Shown: piece by piece, positions 1-5,515 of the stretch
How the letters are laid out: each line of letters starts with the position of its first letter
Numbering within the stretch: the stretch's first letter is position 1
From: an uncultured Erysipelotrichaceae bacterium
GTDB lineage: Bacteria > Bacillota_I > Bacilli_A > Erysipelotrichales > Coprobacillaceae
Assembly: GCA_900544435.1 (NCBI GenBank)
Contig: UQVG01000115.1
Coordinates: 1 to 6,598, forward strand
Direction: 5' to 3'
DNA length: 6,598 nt
Notes under the pieces: generated by a model
Seen by the model: the letters and a program-made list of their open reading frames with translations, nothing else
The model's database searches: none
What the model was told of the DNA's origin: nothing
Program-made: the position numbers and the translations under genes

Positions 1-2
1 TA

Positions 3-50
3 TATGATTTTTTTGAAAATATTTATCATAAAAACGGAAAGAATAGATAA
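3..50 (+). CDS. Possible C-terminal tail of an upstream gene (partial)
   Basis: An open frame enters from the left edge and encodes about 15 residues (YDFFENIYHKNGKNR) before a TAA at 48-50. The only argument that it is real is position: the stop lies one base before a hairpin with a T-tract that looks like a terminator on the same strand. Fifteen codons are too few to identify a family, and another frame is also open here, so this is a weak call. Confidence 0.3.
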   Translation, partial: YDFFENIYHKNGKNR

Positions 51-51
51 G

Positions 52-79
52 AGGATTAGATGTAAGTTTAATCCTTTTT
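52..79 (+). terminator. Probable intrinsic terminator of the gene to the left
   Basis: AGGATTA (52-58) pairs perfectly with TAATCCT (69-75) across a 10-base loop, and TTTTT (75-79) follows. The seven-pair stem contains only two G-C pairs, so efficiency may be modest. It fits the end of a plus-strand gene entering from the left. No comparable T-run exists in the minus-strand direction. Confidence 0.5.
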
Positions 80-119
80 CTTTGTTAATAAATTAACTTT
101 ATTTTTTGGTAAATGACTG

Positions 120-147
120 TTGTAAATTGTTCTTAAAAGAGTACAAT
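120..147 (+). promoter_or_regulatory. Candidate sigma-A promoter for the YitT-family gene
   Basis: The -35 TTGTAA (120-125) and -10 TACAAT (142-147) are separated by 16 bases. They match the consensus at 4 of 6 and 5 of 6 positions. The start of transcription would fall near 154, leaving a short leader with a ribosome binding site GGGAG (161-165) seven bases before the ATG at 173. No operator or riboswitch fold is evident in the A+T-rich stretch between 80 and 120. Confidence 0.55.
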
Positions 148-172
148 GTAGTGGAATTTAGGGAGAAAGATC

Positions 173-1030
173 ATGAAAAAGATAAAAAAAAGAGATTTAA
201 TTAGTTTTGCCTGTGTATTTTGTTCTTCGCTGATTATGGCTGCTACAACTAAAACATTTGTAAGACCAGCACACTTATTGTCAGGTGGGTTTATGGGTAT
301 TGCCTTACTTGTAGATATGATTGCTGATTTGTTTGGAAAATCAATACCAACTGCATTTACTTTAGTAGCGTTAAATGTACCTGTAGCGCTTATTTGTGCT
401 AAGAAAATATCAAAACGATTTGTATTCTTTTCATTATTACAAGTCTTTTTAACATCATTTTTATTACAAATCATTCCAAACTATCCATTATTTGATGAAC
501 AAGTTTTAAATGTTGTATTTGGTGGATATATTTGGGGGATGAGTATTGTACTTGCTTTAAAAGCTGGTGCTTCTTCAGGAGGTACAGATTTTATTGCTTT
601 GTATTTTGCTAATAAAAATGGTCGAGAAATTTGGATGCAAGTTTTTGCTTTTAATGCCATGATTTTATGTATTTTTGGAGTTATTTTTGGATTTGATAAA
701 GCAGGGTATTCTATTTTGTTCCAATTTATTTCAACAAAAACAATTTCTACATTCCATACACGATATAAACGTGTTATGTTACATATCTATACTTCTAAAA
801 AAGATGAAGTGGTGGATACTTACTTAGAAAAATTCCATCATGGAATTACTGCTTTAGATGGGTATGGAGGTTATTTACATCATCCTGTAAGCTATTTAAC
901 AGCAATTGTTTCAAGTTATGAAGTTGGAGATGTATTAGAAGCTTTAAAGGAAACAGACCCTAAGATTATTGTTTCTGTAACTAAAGTTGAAAACTTTATT
1001 GGACGTTTTTATAATAAACCATTAGATTAA
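173..1030 (+). CDS. YitT family membrane protein (DUF161 + DUF2179)
   Basis: This 285-residue protein belongs to the YitT family of Firmicutes membrane proteins, whose substrate and molecular function are not established. About six hydrophobic segments are visible (roughly residues 9-30, 34-54, 59-78, 83-101, 111-133 and 154-174). Between the last two lies the family signature GASSGGTDFIA (132-142). From about residue 224 a soluble C-terminal domain follows (GITALDGYGGY..., then a TDPK element near 261), matching the DUF2179 domain usually fused in this family. Length and domain order are normal. ATG 173 is chosen because GGGAG lies seven bases upstream and the product starts with a typical basic stretch, MKKIKKR. 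The gene is monocistronic, with its own promoter and a terminator overlapping its stop codon. Its Phe, Ile and Asn codons are mostly TTT, ATT and AAT, unlike the highly expressed genes to the right. Firmicutes often carry several paralogs, so no specific gene name is given. Confidence 0.9.
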   Translation: MKKIKKRDLISFACVFCSSLIMAATTKTFVRPAHLLSGGFMGIALLVDMIADLFGKSIPTAFTLVALNVPVALICAKKISKRFVFFSLLQVFLTSFLLQIIPNYPLFDEQVLNVVFGGYIWGMSIVLALKAGASSGGTDFIALYFANKNGREIWMQVFAFNAMILCIFGVIFGFDKAGYSILFQFISTKTISTFHTRYKRVMLHIYTSKKDEVVDTYLEKFHHGITALDGYGGYLHHPVSYLTAIVSSYEVGDVLEALKETDPKIIVSVTKVENFIGRFYNKPLD

Positions 1031-1056
1031 CGAGTATGCACTCGTTAATTTTTTTT
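1027..1056 (+). terminator. Intrinsic terminator overlapping the YitT-gene stop codon
   Basis: TTAACGAG (1027-1034) pairs perfectly with CTCGTTAA (1041-1048) around a six-base loop, and eight T residues follow (1049-1056). The stop codon TAA (1028-1030) is inside the 5' arm of the stem, a very compact gene end. The convergent minus-strand rhodanese gene ends at 1055, so it also reads towards this hairpin. In that direction the stem is not followed by a T-run, so it probably terminates mainly the plus strand. Confidence 0.88.
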
Positions 1057-1354
1057 ATGTCTTTTGATGCAATATAGAATAGAATCCACCTTCAATACTG
1101 TAAGCATCGTATCCTTGTTGACATAAATCATCTGCTAGTTTTTTTGATTTAGCTCCGCTATAACAAATGAGAATAAGGGGCTCTTTTTTTGAAAAATAAT
1201 ATTGATTGAGATCAAATTTTTCATAGGGAATATTTGTGAATTTTGTAAGATGCACTTTCTTATATTCATAAGGATCTCTTAAATCAATAAATTGATAATC
1301 ATTCTCTAATATAGATGGGATTTTTTGGATAGGGATTACATTCGTATTTTTCAT
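1055..1354 (-). CDS. Single-domain rhodanese-like sulfurtransferase
   Basis: This 99-residue protein has the layout of a stand-alone rhodanese domain. The features seen are IDLRDPYEY (23-31, the usual D-x-R-x-x-x-E/F element), a histidine-containing strand leading to NIP (41-43), the active-site loop CYSGAKS with catalytic Cys64, and the closing GGF (89-91). Such proteins carry a persulfide on the loop cysteine and move sulfane sulfur in the cytoplasm; the physiological partner is unknown here. The start is set at 1354 because GAGGTG lies six bases upstream. A longer in-frame start at 1396 would add 14 residues outside the domain and would read through this ribosome binding site. The gene diverges from pgk and converges on the YitT gene. 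I see no convincing minus-strand promoter: TTGTTT (1396-1391) is a possible -35, but the -10 candidates fit poorly. A second cysteine, Cys78, lies in the helix after the active-site loop. Confidence 0.88.
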   Translation of the reverse strand: MKNTNVIPIQKIPSILENDYQFIDLRDPYEYKKVHLTKFTNIPYEKFDLNQYYFSKKEPLILICYSGAKSKKLADDLCQQGYDAYSIEGGFYSILHQKT

Positions 1355-1386
1355 ATTTTTCACCTCATAATATAATATGAAATTAA

Positions 1387-1415
1387 TTGAAAACAATGAT
1401 TATAGATGATATAAT
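1387..1415 (+). promoter_or_regulatory. Strong sigma-A promoter of the pgk-tpiA operon
   Basis: The -35 TTGAAA (1387-1392) and a perfect -10 TATAAT (1410-1415) are exactly 17 bases apart. Transcription should start near 1422. That leaves a leader of under 20 bases which begins almost at the ribosome binding site GGAGG (1424-1428), ten bases before the pgk ATG. A leader this short leaves no room for a riboswitch or attenuator, so control of this operon would have to act at promoter strength or on upstream DNA. Confidence 0.85.
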
Positions 1416-1438
1416 TCAGCCATGGAGGAATTATAAAA

Positions 1439-2623
1439 ATGGATAAGAAAACAATTAGAGATATTGAAGTCGCTGGAAAAACTGTTTTAGTTCGTGTTGA
1501 CTTCAACGTACCAAGAAGTAAAGAAACAGGAGAAATCACTAATGATAATCGTATTGTTGCTGCATTACCAACAATCAAATATTTATTAGAACAATCTCCA
1601 AAAGCTATCGTTTTATTCTCTCACTTAGGTAAAGTGAAAACTGAAGAAGACAAAGCTAAAAACAATTTAGCTGTTGTTGCTCCAAGATTAGCTGAATTAT
1701 TAGGTAGAGATGTAAAATTCGTAGATTGCACTCGTGGTGCTGAATTAGAAGAAGCTGTTAAAAATGCTGAAAATGGACAAGTTATCTTAGTTCAAAACAC
1801 TCGTTATGAAGCTGGAGAAAGTAAAAATGATCCTGAATTAGGAAAATACTGGGCTTCATTAGGTGATGTATTTGTTGAAGATGCATTCGGTTCAGTTCAT
1901 AGAGCTCATGCTTCTACAGCTGGAATCCCTGCTCATTTACCATCAGCAGCTGGTTTCTTAGTAGAAAAAGAAATCAACTACATTGGAAAAGCTGTAAGTA
2001 ATCCAGAAAGACCAATGGTTGCTATCTTAGGTGGAGCTAAAGTTTCTGATAAAATCTTAGTTATCGAAAACTTATTAAAAATTGCTGACAAAGTTATCGT
2101 TGGTGGAGGTATGTGCTATACTTTCGCTAAAGCTCAAGGTCATTCAATCGGTAACTCTTTAGTTGAAGATGATAGAATTGACGTAGCTAAAGATATCTTA
2201 GCTAAAGCTGGAGATAAATTAATCTTACCAGTAGATTCTGTAATCAATACTGCATTTGCTGCAGAAGGTGATATTAAAGTTTGTGGTGAAGATGTACCTG
2301 ATGGATACATGGGATTAGACATCGGACCTAAATCTGTAGAAAACATCAAAGCTGCTTTAGCTGGTGCTAAAACAGTTGTATGGAATGGACCTATGGGTGT
2401 ATTCGAAATGGAACCATTCGCTAAAGGAACAATCGCTGTATGTGAAGCTTTAGCTGGTTTAGAAGGTGCTAACACTATCATCGGTGGTGGAGATAGCGCT
2501 GCTGCAGTAATGCAACTTGGATATGCTGATAAAGTTTCTCACATCTCAACTGGTGGTGGAGCTTCATTAGAATATATGGAAGGTAAAGTTCTTCCAGGTA
2601 TTGCTGCAATTGATGATAAATAA
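1439..2623 (+). CDS. pgk: Phosphoglycerate kinase
   Basis: This 394-residue enzyme makes ATP by moving the acyl phosphate of 1,3-bisphosphoglycerate to ADP in glycolysis, and works in reverse in gluconeogenesis. The two-lobed kinase is complete. The N-lobe has [10 protein letters not shown] (15-24), DNNRI-like NDNRI with the basic-patch arginine, SHLGK (61-65), TRYE with Arg122, and HRAHAS (from His154). The C-lobe has GGAKVSDK (198-205), the glycine-rich GGGM segment, VWNGPMG (314-320) and GGGDSAAAV (349-357), which bind the nucleotide. Length is normal for bacteria. Residue 65 is lysine where the usual SHLGR motif has an arginine that contacts substrate. The gene is first in a two-gene operon with tpiA and ends in tandem TAA TAA. 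Heavy use of TTC, ATC and AAC codons fits very high expression. Confidence 0.98.
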   Translation: MDKKTIRDIEVAGKTVLVRVDFNVPRSKETGEITNDNRIVAALPTIKYLLEQSPKAIVLFSHLGKVKTEEDKAKNNLAVVAPRLAELLGRDVKFVDCTRGAELEEAVKNAENGQVILVQNTRYEAGESKNDPELGKYWASLGDVFVEDAFGSVHRAHASTAGIPAHLPSAAGFLVEKEINYIGKAVSNPERPMVAILGGAKVSDKILVIENLLKIADKVIVGGGMCYTFAKAQGHSIGNSLVEDDRIDVAKDILAKAGDKLILPVDSVINTAFAAEGDIKVCGEDVPDGYMGLDIGPKSVENIKAALAGAKTVVWNGPMGVFEMEPFAKGTIAVCEALAGLEGANTIIGGGDSAAAVMQLGYADKVSHISTGGGASLEYMEGKVLPGIAAIDDK

Positions 2624-2643
2624 TAAGGAAGGTATTTGTAATC

Positions 2644-3387
2644 ATGAGAAAACCAATTATCGTAGGAAACTGGAAAATGAATAAAACAATCGCTGCTACA
2701 AAAGCATTCGTAGAAGCTGTTGATCCAGAAGTAACTGATAAAGCTGACTGGGGAATTGCTACTCCATACTTAGCTTTACAAACTGCAAAAGCAGGAGCTA
2801 AAAACTTAATCGTAGCTGCTGAAAACGTACACTTCAAAGATAGCGGAGCTTATACTGGTGAAGTATCTGTTGAAATGTTAAAAGAAATCGGAGTTGAATG
2901 GGTTATTTTAGGTCACTCTGAAAGAAGACAATATTTTGGTGAAACTGATGAAACAGTTAACGCTAAAATGATTCAAGTTCTTAAAAATGATATGACTCCA
3001 ATCGTATGTGTTGGTGAAACATTAGAACAATATGAAGCTGGAACTACTAAAGATGTTGTTAAAACTCAAGTAGTTGCTGCTTACAAAGATGTTTGTCCTA
3101 AATGTGCTGCTAGAAGCGTTATCGCTTACGAACCAGTATGGGCTATCGGAACTGGAAAAACTGCTACAAATGAAATCGCTCAAGATGTTTGTGGATACAT
3201 CCGTTCAGTAGTTGCTGAATTATATGGACAAGAAGTTGCTGATCAAGTAAGAATTCAATATGGTGGATCTGTTAAACCTGAAGGTTTAAAAGCATTATTA
3301 GAACAACCTGATATTGATGGTGCTTTAGTTGGTGGAGCTTCATTAGTTGAAGATTCATACAAAGCAATGATCGCTGCTTTAGACTAA
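2644..3387 (+). CDS. tpiA: Triose-phosphate isomerase
   Basis: This 247-residue cytoplasmic TIM barrel interconverts dihydroxyacetone phosphate and glyceraldehyde 3-phosphate in glycolysis. All catalytic elements are present: GNWKMN (8-13) with Lys11, GHSERR (90-95) with the electrophile His91, AYEPVWAIGTGK (161-172) with the base Glu163 followed by the flexible lid loop, and the phosphate-binding YGGSV (206-210) and GGAS near the C-terminus. Length is standard. It starts 20 bases after pgk, with AAGGAAGG (2625-2632) overlapping the tandem stop codons of pgk as its ribosome binding site. The two are evidently cotranscribed and probably translationally close. An unusual detail is a CPKC pair (Cys151, Cys154) just before the strand carrying the catalytic glutamate. 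A terminator follows directly. Confidence 0.98.
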   Translation: MRKPIIVGNWKMNKTIAATKAFVEAVDPEVTDKADWGIATPYLALQTAKAGAKNLIVAAENVHFKDSGAYTGEVSVEMLKEIGVEWVILGHSERRQYFGETDETVNAKMIQVLKNDMTPIVCVGETLEQYEAGTTKDVVKTQVVAAYKDVCPKCAARSVIAYEPVWAIGTGKTATNEIAQDVCGYIRSVVAELYGQEVADQVRIQYGGSVKPEGLKALLEQPDIDGALVGGASLVEDSYKAMIAALD

Positions 3388-3396
3388 TTGTTGTTT

Positions 3397-3432
3397 AAAC
3401 TCTAGGAAAATTCCTAGAGTTTTTCTTTTTTT
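3397..3432 (+). terminator. Strong intrinsic terminator after tpiA
   Basis: AAACTCTAGG (3397-3406) pairs with CCTAGAGTTT (3413-3422), and the AAAATT between them may pair partly at the tip. A broken T-run, TTTTTCTTTTTTT, covers the 3' arm end and beyond to 3432. The hairpin lies nine bases after the tpiA stop and separates the glycolytic operon from the ribosomal-protein operon. Confidence 0.92.
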
Positions 3433-3440
3433 AAAATTTA

Positions 3441-3488
3441 TTTGATAAAAAGACAAAAAAATATAAAAAAAGTATTGCATTTATCAAA
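3441..3488. repeat. 9-bp inverted repeat flanking the rplK -35 box
   Basis: TTTGATAAA (3441-3449) and its exact reverse complement TTTATCAAA (3480-3488) lie 39 bases apart centre to centre, close to four helical turns, on either side of the -35 hexamer. The DNA between is rich in A-runs (for example 3455-3471) and may act as an UP element for the RNA polymerase alpha subunit. Chance pairing is possible in DNA this A+T-rich, so an operator role is only a hypothesis. Confidence 0.35.
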
Positions 3489-3503
3489 AGATAATGGTAA
3501 ATT
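3475..3503 (+). promoter_or_regulatory. Promoter of the rplKAJL operon, extended -10
   Basis: The -35 TTGCAT (3475-3480) is followed after exactly 17 bases by TAAATT (3498-3503). A TG at 3495-3496, one base before the -10, gives the extended -10 pattern. The start of transcription would be near 3510, leaving a leader of roughly 95 bases. An A-run-rich segment directly upstream of the -35 resembles an UP element, as is common for ribosomal promoters. Confidence 0.75.
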
Positions 3504-3512
3504 AGTTGTCGA

Positions 3513-3530
3513 CGCAATAGGCTAATTGCG
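3513..3530 (+). promoter_or_regulatory. 5'-end hairpin of the rplK mRNA leader
   Basis: CGCAAT (3513-3518) pairs perfectly with ATTGCG (3525-3530) around the six-base loop AGGCTA. With the predicted start near 3510, this stem would sit at the extreme 5' end of the transcript. Such a hairpin may protect the mRNA from 5'-end decay; that role is inference. No T-run follows, so it is not a terminator. Confidence 0.5.
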
Positions 3531-3540
3531 CATTCATTGT

Positions 3541-3574
3541 TGTGTGGAAGGGTAACACCCATTTGACCACAACA
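3541..3574 (+). promoter_or_regulatory. Putative L1-binding leader element upstream of rplK
   Basis: TGTGG (3543-3547) pairs with CCACA (3567-3571), and two further pairs are possible past a bulged A. Inside, GGGT (3550-3553) pairs with ACCC (3557-3560). Between the stems is an asymmetric loop of AA against ATTTGA. This arrangement, GUGG-AAGG...CC-loop-CCAC, resembles the L1-stalk site of 23S rRNA, which from memory contains GUGGGAGG and UACCACC. L1 is known to repress its own operon by binding a leader mimic of its rRNA site. A second copy stands before rplA at 4036-4061. The ribosome binding site follows 20 bases after the hairpin. Confidence 0.7.
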
Positions 3575-3605
3575 CGGACAAATTTTTACAAGGAGGAAAT
3601 GTCGC

Positions 3606-4028
3606 GTGAGTAAGAAAGTTGTTAGAGTTATGAAAATTCAATTCAAAGCAGGGCAAGCTAAACCTGGTCCAGCATTAGCAGGTGCAGGTATCCAAATGCC
3701 TAAATTCTGTACTGCTTTCAATGATCAAACTAAAGATCGTATGGGAGAAACAGTACCAGTTGTCTTAACAGTATATGAAGACAAAGATTTCAGCTTTGTA
3801 TTAAAAACTGCTCCAGCTTCAGAAATGATTAAAAAAGCTTTAGGAGTACAAAAAGGTTCTAGTAATGCAGGAACAACTACTGTAGGAACATTATCAGCTG
3901 ACAAATTAAAAGAAATCGCTGAATACAAAATGCCTGACTTAAATGCTTATGATTTAGATGCTGCAATGAAAATCGTTGCTGGTACAGCTAAAAACATGGG
4001 TGTTAAAGTTGAAGGAATCGATGCGTAA
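3606..4028 (+). CDS. rplK: Large-subunit ribosomal protein L11 (uL11)
   Basis: This 140-residue protein binds the GTPase-associated region of 23S rRNA with L10/L12 and supports factor-dependent GTP hydrolysis and the stringent response. The N-terminal domain spans about residues 1-70. The rRNA-binding C-terminal domain (about 75-140) is typical, with DLNAYDLDAAMKIVAGTAKNMG near the end. The start is the GTG at 3606: AGGAGG (3591-3596) lies nine bases upstream and the product begins MSKKVVRVMKIQ, as in the family. From memory, Bacillus rplK also starts with GTG. The loop after AGQAKP (15-20) reads GPALAGAGIQM, where typical bacterial L11 reads xPPVGPALGQxGVNI. Four residues are therefore missing, including one proline linked to thiostrepton and micrococcin sensitivity. 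This looks like a lineage trait, because the frame is intact and the rest is well conserved. Confidence 0.97.
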   Translation: MSKKVVRVMKIQFKAGQAKPGPALAGAGIQMPKFCTAFNDQTKDRMGETVPVVLTVYEDKDFSFVLKTAPASEMIKKALGVQKGSSNAGTTTVGTLSADKLKEIAEYKMPDLNAYDLDAAMKIVAGTAKNMGVKVEGIDA

Positions 4029-4035
4029 GCATCAC

Positions 4036-4061
4036 GTGGAAGGATAATCCGTTATAACCAC
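4036..4061 (+). promoter_or_regulatory. Putative L1-binding element upstream of rplA
   Basis: GTGG (4036-4039) pairs with CCAC (4058-4061), and GGA (4042-4044) pairs with TCC (4048-4050). The unpaired bases are AA on the 5' side and GTTATAA on the 3' side. It repeats the pattern before rplK (GTGGAAGG, short loop, CC, asymmetric loop, CCAC). It lies in the 48-base gap between rplK and rplA and ends one base before AAGGAGG (4063-4069). L1 bound here could hinder initiation on its own cistron. Stems are shorter than in the upstream copy. Confidence 0.62.
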
Positions 4062-4076
4062 TAAGGAGGAAATTAA

Positions 4077-4763
4077 ATGGCAAAGAAAAGTAAAAGATAT
4101 ACAGAAGCAGCTGCATTAATTGAAAATGGAAAACTTTATTCAGCTGAAGAAGCTATTGAATTAGTTAAAAAAACAAGTAATGTAAAATTCGATGCAAGTG
4201 TCGATGTTGCTTTCAATTTAGGATTAGATGTTAGACAAGCAGATCAACAATTACGTGGAGCTGTTGTATTACCACACGGAACTGGTAAAACTAAAAAAGT
4301 TTTAGTTGTAGCTGAAGGAGAAAAAGCTCAAGAAGCTAAAGATGCTGGTGCAGATATCGTTGCTGGTAAAGAAATTTTAGAAGACATCAAAAAAGGATGG
4401 TTAGATTTCGAAGTTATGATCGCTACTCCTAACATGATGGCTGAATTAGGTAAATTAGGTCGTATCTTAGGACCTAAAGGTTTAATGCCTAACCCAAAAA
4501 CTGGAACAGTAACTATGGATGTTGCTAAAGCAGTTCAAGAAACAAAAGCTGGTAAAGTAACTTACCGTACTGATAAAGAAGGTAATGTTCATTTACCAAT
4601 CGGTAGAGTATCATTTGATGATGCTAAATTAGTTGAAAACTTCAACACAATTTATGATTTAATCGTAAGATTAAAACCAACATCAGCTAAAGGTACTTAT
4701 ATTAAAAACATTGCAGTTTCATCAACTATGGGACCTGCAATCAAAGTTCAAACTACTAAATAG
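4077..4763 (+). CDS. rplA: Large-subunit ribosomal protein L1 (uL1)
   Basis: This 228-residue protein forms the mobile L1 stalk, which helps deacylated tRNA leave the E site, and in many bacteria acts as translational repressor of the rplK-rplA mRNA. The sequence starts [15 protein letters not shown] and keeps the two-domain pattern. The L1 signature [16 protein letters not shown] lies at 128-143 in domain II, and the C-terminal part returns to domain I ([14 protein letters not shown]...[16 protein letters not shown]). Length is a few residues short of the E. coli protein, within the normal range. AAGGAGG (4063-4069) lies seven bases before the ATG. Hairpins resembling its rRNA target stand before both rplK and rplA, consistent with autoregulation. 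A 168-base gap with the L10 leader follows. Confidence 0.98.
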   Translation: MAKKSKRYTEAAALIENGKLYSAEEAIELVKKTSNVKFDASVDVAFNLGLDVRQADQQLRGAVVLPHGTGKTKKVLVVAEGEKAQEAKDAGADIVAGKEILEDIKKGWLDFEVMIATPNMMAELGKLGRILGPKGLMPNPKTGTVTMDVAKAVQETKAGKVTYRTDKEGNVHLPIGRVSFDDAKLVENFNTIYDLIVRLKPTSAKGTYIKNIAVSSTMGPAIKVQTTK

Positions 4764-4788
4764 TTTGTAAAAAAATGTCGCAATCAAT

Positions 4789-4867
4789 ATACCGTAGACA
4801 GTAACTGGGAAACCTTAATTTGTTACCGAGGTGTTGAGTTTATAAAGAACTTGAACTCCTATCTACG
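4789..4867 (+). promoter_or_regulatory. L10 (rplJL) leader with competing folds
   Basis: The L10-binding fold is visible: outer stem ATACC (4789-4793) with GGTGT (4830-4834), internal loop GTAGACA (4794-4800) against CGA (4827-4829), and inner stem GTAAC (4801-4805) with GTTAC (4822-4826). The GTAGACAG...CCGAGGT signature matches the widespread ribosomal L10 leader family. A rival pairing, CGTAGA (4793-4798) with TCTACG (4862-4867), supported by GAGTT (4836-4840) with AACTC (4854-4858), would act as antiterminator. It is incompatible with the L10-bound outer stem and with the downstream terminator. By analogy with the Bacillus rplJL attenuator, excess L10-L12 complex should favour termination. 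Confidence 0.85.
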
Positions 4868-4880
4868 TATGGGAGTTTTA
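4854..4880 (+). terminator. Leader attenuator terminator before rplJ
   Basis: AACTCCTAT (4854-4862) pairs with ATGGGAGTT (4869-4877) through nine pairs, one of them a T-G wobble, around the loop CTACGT. TTTT (4876-4879) follows. The T-run is short and broken by AAATATA, so termination is likely partial and conditional. Both the 5' arm and the loop are also needed by the antiterminator pairing, which marks this as an attenuator rather than an operon end. Confidence 0.6.
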
Positions 4881-4931
4881 AATATAGCGCGTATATTGTT
4901 GCATATATAAAAATTTATAGGAGGTGTAGCA

Positions 4932-5486
4932 ATGTCAGTAGAAGCAATCAATGCGAAAAAAGTCGTTGTTGAAGAAATCGCTGGTAAATTTAATGATTCA
5001 CAATCTGCTGTAGTAGTAGAATATCGTGGATTATCAGTAGCAGAAGTCACTGAATTACGTAAAGCATTACGTGAAGAAGATGTTGAATTCAAAGTTTACA
5101 AAAACAAATTAGTTCAAAGAGCTACTGAAAGCGCTGGATATGCTGAAATCAATGATAAATTAGTAGGTCCAAACGCTATTGCATTCGGTCATAGTGATGC
5201 CGTTGCACCTGCAAGAATTTTAGCTAAATTCGCTAAAGATCATGAAGCTTTAGTAATCAAAGCTGGAATTGTTGAAGGAAAAGTATTAGAAGTAGAAGAA
5301 GTTAATGAAATTGCTAAATTACCTGGACGTGAAGGAATGTACTCAATGTTACTTGGTATGTTAAAAGAACCAGTTAGCAAATTCGCTAGAGTTGTAAAAG
5401 CTGTAGCAGATGCAAGAGAAGAAAATGGTGGAGAAGCACCAGTTGAAGCACCTGCTGAAGAACAAGTAGAAGAAGCTGCTGAATAA
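4932..5486 (+). CDS. rplJ: Large-subunit ribosomal protein L10 (uL10)
   Basis: This 184-residue protein anchors L7/L12 dimers to the ribosomal stalk base and, as the L10-L12 complex, controls its own mRNA leader. The N-terminal rRNA-binding domain shows [18 protein letters not shown] (31-48) and the conserved [10 protein letters not shown] (55-64). The segment [32 protein letters not shown] leads into the C-terminal helix where L12 dimers bind. The last 22 residues form an acidic Glu/Ala/Pro tail, so the protein is somewhat longer than the roughly 165 residues common in bacteria. TAGGAGGTG (4918-4926), nearly fully complementary to the 16S 3' end, lies five bases before the ATG. The gene is followed after 29 bases by rplL, its functional partner. 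Confidence 0.98.
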   Translation: MSVEAINAKKVVVEEIAGKFNDSQSAVVVEYRGLSVAEVTELRKALREEDVEFKVYKNKLVQRATESAGYAEINDKLVGPNAIAFGHSDAVAPARILAKFAKDHEALVIKAGIVEGKVLEVEEVNEIAKLPGREGMYSMLLGMLKEPVSKFARVVKAVADAREENGGEAPVEAPAEEQVEEAAE

Positions 5487-5515
5487 GCAGAATTAATGAA
5501 AAGGAGAATATAAAC

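Noticed and set aside
1355..1396. 14-residue N-terminal extension of the rhodanese
   Set aside because: It would translate through the GAGGTG ribosome binding site and adds sequence outside the domain.
3599..3613. Out-of-frame mini-ORF ATG TCG CGT GAG TAA overlapping the rplK GTG start
   Set aside because: Its ATG lies only two bases after AGGAGG, too close for efficient initiation, whereas the GTG at 3606 has ideal spacing and gives the conserved L11 N-terminus.
4765..4793. Possible promoter TTGTAA-17-TATACC before rplJ
   Set aside because: Weak -10, and the start would fall inside the L10 binding fold and destroy it.
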